Assembly: GCA_000406005.1 (NCBI GenBank)
Contig: ASZN01000073.1
Location: 4,881-27,060, forward strand
DNA: 22,180 nucleotides
DNA from: Candidatus Poribacteria bacterium WGA-3G
GTDB lineage: Bacteria > Poribacteria > WGA-4E > WGA-3G
Direction of reading: 5' to 3'
A program made the position numbers and the translations under genes. The notes beneath the pieces were generated by a model, which saw nothing but the letters and a program-made list of their open reading frames with translations, was not told the DNA's origin and ran no database searches. Positions 16,610-22,180 of this stretch are shown here, one piece after another; the first letter of the stretch is position 1, and each line of letters starts with the position of its first letter.

Positions 16610-16630
16610 ACCCTCCCTTGCAGGGTTTTT
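16610..16630 (+). terminator. Possible weak rho-independent terminator after the nuclease gene
   Basis: ACCCT (16610-16614) can pair with AGGGT (16622-16626) around a 7-base loop, followed by a run of T to 16630. The stem is only 5 bp. A second small hairpin, GGGTT-TGG-AACCC, lies at 16648-16660. Confidence 0.35.
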
Positions 16631-16714
16631 GCTGGGGTGTTTCTTCAGGGTTTGGAACCCCGCCTATACAAAAATAAAAAATGCAGTAGCCCAACAAGGC
16701 GATCACACAAAAAT

Positions 16715-17770
16715 ATGGACTGGCTCCGTTTCGGTAACCCCGAATACCTACACCTCCTCTGGGCAATCCCGCCTCTAATTTTCCTGCTCCTTTTTGGAGT
16801 GCGACAGAAACAGAAGGCACTGCTACGATTCCATAGCAATGTCGATCCCGCACATCTGCAGCGACACAGGATTCAAGCCGGATTGTTGCTGCTCAGTTGC
16901 ATCTTCGTCATATTCTCAGTTGCACGTCCGCAGTGGGGCGCGAAACCCGAAGCTGTCGCTGAAAGGTTGGATGTCATGCTCGCGCTTGATATTTCGACGA
17001 GTATGCTGGCGGAAGATGAGCAGTCCGTTCGGCGACTGGATCGCGCCAAAGAGGTTATGTTCTCACTCTTAGCGGAACTGGAAGGTGACCGCGTCGGGTT
17101 ACTCTATTTCGCTGAGGCGAGTTTCGTGGTCTGTCCCTTGACGAGTGATACCGGCACACTCAGAGAATTCTTAGCGGCGGTAACCACAGAGACGCTTGCG
17201 CATAGCGGCACTCGGATCGCTAACGCTATTGAGACGGCTACAGAACGTCTCGTTTCAGGGGTGCCCATCCGTTACGGGGAAGGGACGGAAAAAAACGCAA
17301 CAACAGCACCGGATATTGATGGACAGAAGGCTCTGATTCTGTTTACAGACGGCGAGGATCACGGCGGAGAGGCGATCGAAGCAGCAAAGGCAGCGGCACC
17401 GAAAGGCGTGCATATCTACTGTGTCGGTATTGGCAGCCCTGTCAGACCTGTCCCCATTCCGCTTCGTGGAGAGGTCAGCACCGGCGCGACACCTTATAAG
17501 CGTGATGTGAACGGGCAACTTGTGCTAACGGTGTTAGATGAAGAACTTCTACAAGTGATCGCGAAAGCAGGAAACGGCAATTACTACCACGCAGCAACCG
17601 GAATGACCGCATTAACGACAGACTTAGCGCGACTCGAAAAGCAGCGGTTCACTGTCCGATTGGATGGTGAATATCAGGAACGTTTCCAATGGTTTGTTGC
17701 TGGGGCGTTGATTCTGCTTATCTGTGAGTTAGTTTACGCAATAATAGTACTATGTTCTTTTAAATATTAA
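16715..17770 (+). CDS. BatA/BatB-like von Willebrand factor A membrane protein
   Basis: The protein has 351 residues from the ATG at 16715. The frame is open from a GTG at 16637, but homology starts at MDWLRFGNPEYLHLLWAIPP, the usual BatA/BatB opening. Membrane helices lie at about 11-29, 53-70 (ending in VARPQWG, a Bat-family mark) and 326-348. The VWA domain between the second and third has a complete MIDAS: D92, S94 and S96 in LDISTS, T166 in HSGTRI, and D212 in FTDGED. Bat proteins usually stand in MoxR-BatABCD clusters that handle envelope stress or chaperone work. None of those partners is present here. The 3' end overlaps convergent livM by 21 bases. Whether it works with the nuclease gene upstream is unknown. 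Confidence 0.88.
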   Translation: MDWLRFGNPEYLHLLWAIPPLIFLLLFGVRQKQKALLRFHSNVDPAHLQRHRIQAGLLLLSCIFVIFSVARPQWGAKPEAVAERLDVMLALDISTSMLAEDEQSVRRLDRAKEVMFSLLAELEGDRVGLLYFAEASFVVCPLTSDTGTLREFLAAVTTETLAHSGTRIANAIETATERLVSGVPIRYGEGTEKNATTAPDIDGQKALILFTDGEDHGGEAIEAAKAAAPKGVHIYCVGIGSPVRPVPIPLRGEVSTGATPYKRDVNGQLVLTVLDEELLQVIAKAGNGNYYHAATGMTALTTDLARLEKQRFTVRLDGEYQERFQWFVAGALILLICELVYAIIVLCSFKY

Positions 17771-18748
17771 ACCGTCTGGACGATAGCGCATCAGTAAAAT
17801 CAAGATGACCCCAAAGATTAGGTAGCGCGCACCTGCAAACTGTGGGAAATTGGCAAGGATTTCTCGGAGAATTTCACTTAAGGAACCGAGGATAATCGCG
17901 CCGATAATGGAGCCCTTAATGCTTCCTTTGCCACCGAGGATGACCATACAGAGGATGAGGATGGATTCCCAAAATTGAAAAGATCCTGCGCTAATGAGTG
18001 ATCCAAATGGTGCTAAAAAAGCACCACCGAGTGCCCCAATCGCTGCACTGACAGCAAACGCAAGCGACTTATATTGGCTGACATTGATGCCCATAGATGC
18101 TGCTGCTTGTTCATCTTCTCGGATGGCGACCCATGCTCTTCCCACACGAGAATGTTGTAGCCGATAGGTAACAAGTATAACTAACGTGAGTAAGATGAGA
18201 ATGTGGTAGTAGTGGTGCCAATTTTGCTTGAGTTCTATCCCAAAAAGCGTGATGTGTGGAATGTTTTTGACAAATCCGTTGATGTCCCCGATCAACCATA
18301 TCTCATTCTTCACGATTCGGAAAAGCAGTTCTGCGAACCCGAAAGTAACGATTGCGAAATAATCGCCTGTGAGCCGTAGCGTGGGGGCACCGCGTAACAA
18401 TCCCCAAAGTGCACCGTTGAGAACCGCTAACGGCAGGACGATCCAGTAACTAAACCCGAGTCGCGTCATCAAAAGCCCTGAGGTATACCCTCCCACAAGA
18501 TAGAACCCAACGTAGCCGAGATCCAATAACCCTGTGAACCCGCAAACGATATTTAGACCGACTGCAAGAAGTGTATAGAGACCGACTTGAACAACAATGT
18601 AAAGAATGTAATCGCCGCTCGGTGTGGGCAAATAGATATTTCGATAGGATAGTAACTGCGTAATATAGTCCACCCCATACATAAGTAGCGGGAATAAAAA
18701 GACTATAGAAAAGAAGATTATATTTTTCGGTGTTAACTTATCTCGCAT
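17750..18748 (-). CDS. livM: Branched-chain amino acid-type ABC transporter permease LivM
   Basis: This 332-residue inner-membrane permease has about 8-10 helices. Family blocks include VGLNIVCGFTGLLDLGYVGF near residue 65, TLRLTGDYFAIVTFGFAEL in the middle, and a cytoplasmic loop ending in AVSAAIGALGGAFLA. It forms the translocation pore with LivH, which is coded 42 bases upstream on the same strand. In most operons livG and livF (the ATPases) follow livM; here the next thing is the 3' end of the convergent VWA gene, overlapping by 21 bases, so the ATPases must be elsewhere. The transported compound may be an amino acid, amide or urea-like solute. Confidence 0.93.
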   Translation of the reverse strand: MRDKLTPKNIIFFSIVFLFPLLMYGVDYITQLLSYRNIYLPTPSGDYILYIVVQVGLYTLLAVGLNIVCGFTGLLDLGYVGFYLVGGYTSGLLMTRLGFSYWIVLPLAVLNGALWGLLRGAPTLRLTGDYFAIVTFGFAELLFRIVKNEIWLIGDINGFVKNIPHITLFGIELKQNWHHYYHILILLTLVILVTYRLQHSRVGRAWVAIREDEQAAASMGINVSQYKSLAFAVSAAIGALGGAFLAPFGSLISAGSFQFWESILILCMVILGGKGSIKGSIIGAIILGSLSEILREILANFPQFAGARYLIFGVILILLMRYRPDGLIFKRT

Positions 18749-18790
18749 GGTTCTACAGATTCCTAACCCTAACTTCGTCCTGTGTTTCGC

Positions 18791-19741
18791 TTAAGCACGG
18801 GTTGCAGTTGATTTCCCAAACAGTCCAGAAGGACGAATTATAATAACAGCAATCATAACGATATAGGCAATAGCCACCCGATATCCGGAACCGTAGCCGT
18901 AAGGGATATAGCCAGCCCCAAACACTTCGGCAAATCCTATAAGGAGCCCACCAAGCATGGCGCCGGTGATATTTCCGATGCCGCCGAGGACGGCGGCAGC
19001 AAACGCTGCAACGCCTTTATAGTATCCCATCGTCGGTTCAATAATTTCTTTCACGCCGACCATCACGCCCGCAACGGCTCCCAAAGCGGAACCGATAGCG
19101 AACGTTATCACAATCACTCGGTTGGTGTTGATACCCATCAAATTAGCGGCAACCCGATCTTGCGCACATGCCCGCATCGCTTTGCCTATCTTTGTGAGCG
19201 AGACCAACCGGTTTAAGGTAATCATTAAGAACAGGGCAAGTAAAATAATAGATAAATCTCGGTAAGGTAAGTAAGCACCGCCGGGGAGCGCAATAGCGGT
19301 TTCGGTTAAAGAGAATGCCGGTAGAGGTTCTGTCGGCGGGGCGCCTGGTCTTAGGAATGCCGGTAGAGATTCTGGTGGAAACGGACGCTGCTTCGCACCC
19401 CAAATAATTCGAGCGAGGTTTTGCAGTCCAATTGAGACACCGATGGCTGTAATTAATGCTGATAAACGGGGGGCGTTGCGAAGCGGACGATAAGCAACCA
19501 GGTCCATCAACATTCCGATGCCAGCACAGAGAAGCATACTGATCGGGACCGCTATCCAAAACGGTAGACCAAAAACTGTGACAAGGGCAAACGCAAGGTA
19601 AGCACCAAGCATGAAAATCTCGCCGTGGGCAAAATTGATCAACTCGATGATGCCGTAAACCATGGTATAGCCAACAGCAATAAGCGCATAGATGCCACCA
19701 AGAACAAGGGCGTTAATCAACTGTTCTAAAAATTGCTCCAT
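18791..19741 (-). CDS. livH: Branched-chain amino acid-type ABC transporter permease LivH
   Basis: This is a 316-residue inner-membrane permease of the LivH family. The N-terminus LVLGGIYALIAVGYTMVYGI with INFAHGEIFMLGAY is diagnostic, as is GVAAFAAAVLGGIGNITGAM near the C-terminus. Between the conserved GAKQRPFP and the LPGGAYLPYRDL block there are about 18 additional residues, created in part by a 42-base in-frame duplication that yields SLPAF and PLPAF. This lies in a loop, so function is probably kept. It sits between the binding-protein gene (112 bases upstream) and livM. The ATG lacks a strong ribosome site. Confidence 0.94.
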   Translation of the reverse strand: MEQFLEQLINALVLGGIYALIAVGYTMVYGIIELINFAHGEIFMLGAYLAFALVTVFGLPFWIAVPISMLLCAGIGMLMDLVAYRPLRNAPRLSALITAIGVSIGLQNLARIIWGAKQRPFPPESLPAFLRPGAPPTEPLPAFSLTETAIALPGGAYLPYRDLSIILLALFLMITLNRLVSLTKIGKAMRACAQDRVAANLMGINTNRVIVITFAIGSALGAVAGVMVGVKEIIEPTMGYYKGVAAFAAAVLGGIGNITGAMLGGLLIGFAEVFGAGYIPYGYGSGYRVAIAYIVMIAVIIIRPSGLFGKSTATRA

Positions 19742-19789
19742 AATTCTTAATTTCTCGCTATCTGTTCCATTTATTGGAAAAAAGAAGAA

Positions 19790-19823
19790 ATTGAAGACTT
19801 CTAATTTTCATATTATCTTCAAT
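19790..19823. repeat. Inverted repeat in the gap between binding-protein gene and livH
   Basis: ATTGAAGA (19790-19797) and TCTTCAAT (19816-19823) form an 8-bp dyad with an 18-base loop. A smaller one, TTCCA-TTTAT-TGGAA, lies at 19765-19779. In transporter operons such hairpins often lower permease expression relative to the binding protein, which is an inference here. Confidence 0.4.
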
Positions 19824-19853
19824 ATCCGAAGCTTGGTAAATTGGAACGCACTA

Positions 19854-21014
19854 TTATAACTCAAGCATCTGCTTGGGGGCTGTCGTAAATTTGCCATCTT
19901 TAACAATCTTAACATAGGCAGGTTTGTTAAGAGTATCACCATTTTTGTCAAAATAGGTTAACCCCGTAATCCCTTTGTACCCTTCTTCTGCGGTATCTAA
20001 GGACGCCAAATGATCGCGAATCGCTTTCCGATTTTCCGCGAGTTGAGCCTCTTTATTGTGGGTTTTTTCGATCGCTTCAGCAATCATACCGACTGCATCA
20101 TAAGTGAGTGCTGCCCATGTATCGGGTGGGACCCCGAACTCTGCCTCAAATGCCTGAGCGACCTTCAATGCTTCTTCACCGCCTGCACCAAATGTGAAAG
20201 GTGTCGTTAGATAGGTACCTTCTGCCGCTATGCCTGCAATTTCAAGAAAATCAGGCGAATCTACACCATCTGCTCCAAAAAACTGTGCCGTGATGCCAGC
20301 CTCACGCGCCTGTTTAACAATTAAGGCTGCTTGACTATAAAGCCCAGAGACAAAGATAACTTCAGGATTCTTCGCTTTAATGCTGGTGAGTTGCGCTTTA
20401 AAATCCGTATTATCGCGATCATAAGCTTCCGCAGCGACAATGTTGAGTCCAATTATTTCAGCTTCTGCGGTGAAGGCATCTTTAAGACCCCGACCGTAGT
20501 CATCGTTATCGAAAAGAACACCAACGGATTGGAGTTCCGTCAGGACGTTTTTAATATATTTGGCGATGAATTCCCCCTGAAAATCGTCTCGATATAGATT
20601 CCGGAATGTCCAATCGCTCCCTTCACAAACACTTACGTTCGTCGAACCGGGGGATAATTCTACGATCCCATTCTCAGCGTAGATCGGTTTACCTGCCAAG
20701 GAGCATGCGCTGTTAAAATGCCCGACAACAGCGAGGATGCGTCGGTCAGTGGCGAAGCGCGTAGCAACAGCTCTCGCCTCCTTTTCTGTCCCCGCATCAT
20801 CTCCAAAAATGAGCGTTAACTTCATGCCGTTGATGCCACCCGCTTCATTGATCTCTTTGGCTTTGAGTTCGGCACCGCGTTTAATCATTTCTCCGAATGC
20901 TGCGGCATTACCTGTAAGCGGTCCCGCTACAGCGACTCTTACCTCTGGCTGATGACTGCATCCCAAAATGGATACAAACGCGACTATCAGCAATCCTATA
21001 AGCCAATTCCTCAT
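19854..21014 (-). CDS. Branched-chain amino acid-type ABC transporter substrate-binding lipoprotein
   Basis: This 386-residue protein has a type II signal peptide with lipobox ILGC (C19), so it is a lipid-anchored periplasmic binding protein of the LivJ/LivK (Peripla_BP_6) family. Typical blocks are VAVAGPLTGNAAAFGEMIKR, AGGINGMKLTLIFGDD, AVVGHFNSACSLAG and the DNDDYGRGLKDAF hinge region. VGHFNSACSLA corresponds to the ligand-binding serine/threonine loop of LivJ. It is the first gene of the transporter set, followed by livH and livM. A GGGAG ribosome site lies about 9 bases before the ATG. The ligand is not certain: the family also covers amides, urea and aromatic acids. Confidence 0.94.
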   Translation of the reverse strand: MRNWLIGLLIVAFVSILGCSHQPEVRVAVAGPLTGNAAAFGEMIKRGAELKAKEINEAGGINGMKLTLIFGDDAGTEKEARAVATRFATDRRILAVVGHFNSACSLAGKPIYAENGIVELSPGSTNVSVCEGSDWTFRNLYRDDFQGEFIAKYIKNVLTELQSVGVLFDNDDYGRGLKDAFTAEAEIIGLNIVAAEAYDRDNTDFKAQLTSIKAKNPEVIFVSGLYSQAALIVKQAREAGITAQFFGADGVDSPDFLEIAGIAAEGTYLTTPFTFGAGGEEALKVAQAFEAEFGVPPDTWAALTYDAVGMIAEAIEKTHNKEAQLAENRKAIRDHLASLDTAEEGYKGITGLTYFDKNGDTLNKPAYVKIVKDGKFTTAPKQMLEL

Positions 21015-21091
21015 CTTATATTACTCCCTTCGTTTTCCGACAAATCTTACATCTTATCAATCCGAATTAAATTATTGAAGTGATAACTATT

Positions 21092-21859
21092 TTACGGCAA
21101 AACCTGCCTGAAGTCAATTTTAAATTTCAGTTTGTCTTCTTTCCCGTTCGGATGGACGACCCGAATCTCTGGCACAACAATCCTGATTTCCGTGGCATCA
21201 CGATCAAGCCGATCGAAAATTAAGAATCCGCTGCGTTTGGCACCCGAGAACAGTTTACCGCTTTCAAAGAGACTGTCCTCTATCACAAATTTGCCCCATT
21301 CTAACGCCTCAGCATCTACGTAGGATTGGTAGTAACCGTAATACGAATGGTAAGTCGCAGCACCGTAAGGGTAACCTGCATGCCAAGGATCACTACGCGC
21401 GACGTTCACGTTGTCATAGAGTGAATCAAAGTAGGCGTTCGATAGGTTGGCGTATTGCGCACCATTCGCATCAATGAGTATTGCCATGTCTTCCACGACA
21501 ACGCGGTTATTATCACGATTGTGGGCTATCATTTCAAACACGGTGTAGATCGGTTCAACTGCACCGTTCCGTTCGACGATAAGATACGGATTCATTCTCG
21601 GATCTTCGGTCAGTCCGAACAGTTCCACCTCATCAATCGGTTTGATGCTAATAGCGACACCCTCTTTAACGACCGTTGCGGCACCCGTTTCAGGATTTAT
21701 TTGCGCATTAAAACGTTCCGCGATGGGTTCCATATAGGCATCAATTGAGGGTTGTGGTGCAACAGCGCATCCGCCTAACAACACGCCTGTTAGTAGAAGT
21801 AAGCCGATGCTGCACAGAACCTGATAGCGGAAATTGATATAGTGTTTCCTATAATTCAT
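21092..21859 (-). CDS. Predicted lipoprotein, function unknown
   Basis: This is a 255-residue protein with a lipobox LLGGC (C31) after a hydrophobic stretch, so it is probably lipid-anchored; the residue after the cysteine is alanine, which favours the outer membrane if Lol rules apply. The remainder is mostly beta-rich. It contains a tyrosine-rich patch at about residues 165-180 (AGYPYGAATYHSYYGYYQSY) and the C-terminal stretch EIRIVVPEIRVVHPNGKEDK. I do not recognise a family. A strong AGGAGG (21868-21873) is 8 bases from the ATG and a near-consensus promoter precedes it. It stands as its own unit upstream of the transporter genes, separated by 77 bases. Confidence 0.82.
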   Translation of the reverse strand: MNYRKHYINFRYQVLCSIGLLLLTGVLLGGCAVAPQPSIDAYMEPIAERFNAQINPETGAATVVKEGVAISIKPIDEVELFGLTEDPRMNPYLIVERNGAVEPIYTVFEMIAHNRDNNRVVVEDMAILIDANGAQYANLSNAYFDSLYDNVNVARSDPWHAGYPYGAATYHSYYGYYQSYVDAEALEWGKFVIEDSLFESGKLFSGAKRSGFLIFDRLDRDATEIRIVVPEIRVVHPNGKEDKLKFKIDFRQVLP

Positions 21860-21883
21860 ACCCTCACCCTCCTATACGCTTCT

Positions 21884-21912
21884 ATTTTACATTTTGTGAA
21901 CTTTGTTGTCAA
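21884..21912 (-). promoter_or_regulatory. Near-consensus sigma70 promoter for the 21092-21859 lipoprotein gene
   Basis: On the minus strand TTGACA (21912-21907) is followed after exactly 17 bases by TAAAAT (21889-21884). The start point would be near 21877, leaving a leader of about 18 bases that holds AGGAGG. The -35 box and most of the spacer belong to the 161-bp repeat unit. Confidence 0.7.
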
Positions 21913-22180
21913 AGGTTTTATTTTTTAGGACTTACGCAGCGCACTCTTTTGTAGCATAGGAGACCGTTAGCCTGTGTCCTGAGAACGTCTCGGTCTCTTC
22001 AGAGTTTACTCGCTAACGGAGCGTCATATCGTCAAAAGTGCGTAAGTCCTAATTTTGTGAACTTTGTTGTCAAAGGTTTTATTTTTTAGGACTTACGCAG
22101 CGCACTCTTTTGTAGCATAGGCTGTTAGCCTGTGTCCTGAGAACGTCTCGGTCTCTTCAGAGTTTACTCGCTAACGGAGC
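21891..22180. repeat. 161-bp tandem repeat unit, 1.8 copies, running to the window end
   Basis: Copy 1 is 21891-22051 and copy 2 begins at 22052 and is cut by the window edge at 22180. Each unit consists of a 34-base A/T-rich flank (ATTTTGTGAACTTTGTTGTC and on) followed by the foldback element. The copies differ in one visible place: AGACC at 21961-21965 is CT in copy 2. Confidence 0.92.
21925..22052. mobile_element. MITE-like foldback element with 14-bp terminal inverted repeats
   Basis: TTAGGACTTACGCA (21925-21938) and TGCGTAAGTCCTAA (22039-22052) are perfect inverted repeats bounding 128 bp with no coding capacity. Inside, CCGTTAGC (21964-21971) pairs with GCTAACGG (22012-22019), so the whole can fold on itself. 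No target-site duplication is clear. A non-autonomous transposon relic is the likeliest reading; a structured intergenic repeat is the alternative. Confidence 0.65.

Noticed and set aside
16637..16714. 26-codon upstream extension of the VWA protein from a GTG.
   Set aside because: Translation there is low-complexity and includes the small hairpins; Bat-family homology starts at the ATG at 16715.
21901..21926. CTTTG-TTGT-CAAAG followed by a T-run as a terminator on the plus strand.
   Set aside because: The stem is only 5 bp and A/T-rich, and no plus-strand gene reads into it; the same bases serve better as the minus-strand -35 box.
21891..22180. CRISPR-like repeat array.
   Set aside because: The period is 161 bp, there are no unique spacers, and the unit is a foldback element.

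Overview
This 22.2 kb window looks like a chromosomal segment of a Gram-negative, probably uncultivated bacterium of intermediate G+C. The Gram-negative call rests on ADP-heptose (LPS core) genes, a Wza/Wzc-type polysaccharide export pair and two lipoproteins with clear lipoboxes. The mix of genes would fit a lineage such as Poribacteria or a relative, but that is an impression; no rRNA or marker gene in the window fixes the taxonomy.

Positions 57-4715 (minus strand) form a tight operon: heptose-7-phosphate kinase (hldA), heptose-bisphosphate phosphatase (gmhB), a UDP-N-acetylhexosamine-type dehydrogenase, and a coiled-coil NYN-domain protein of unknown role. Divergent from it, 4885-8539 (plus) carries wza (outer-membrane export/SLBB protein) and wzc (chain-length regulator fused to a BY-kinase). 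Together these make surface sugar precursors and export a polysaccharide. No glycosyltransferase, flippase or polymerase is in view. A convergent membrane-anchored protein of unknown function, with three internal repeats (8575-9801), follows. Then comes a fragment of an IS5-like transposase (9928-10146).

Positions 10177-12100 (minus) hold two overlapping permease genes of the BMP/nucleoside (NupP/NupQ, 'simple sugar') ABC family. Divergent from them is a translationally coupled pair (12269-15377, plus): a DegT/DnrJ/EryC1/StrS aminotransferase and glycerol-3-phosphate dehydrogenase (glpD). After glpD lies a tandem duplication that copies the glpD 3' end. Next come a PD-(D/E)XK nuclease of NucS/DUF91 type and a BatA/BatB-like von Willebrand A membrane protein, whose 3' end overlaps the convergent livM.

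Positions 17750-21014 (minus) encode a branched-chain-amino-acid-type transporter (substrate-binding lipoprotein, LivH, LivM) without its ATPases in the window. A lipoprotein of unknown function (21092-21859) follows. Its predicted -35 box lies inside a 161-bp unit that is tandemly repeated to the end of the window and contains a MITE-like, 14-bp-TIR foldback element.

The points most worth a second look are the foldback-repeat array beside a promoter, the duplicated glpD tail, the NYN protein in an LPS-sugar operon, the three-repeat periplasmic protein with a 5' leader hairpin, and an in-frame stop that may have shortened Wza. I did not find a convincing new defence, phage or RNA-based system. 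No tRNA, rRNA or CRISPR array is recognisable.
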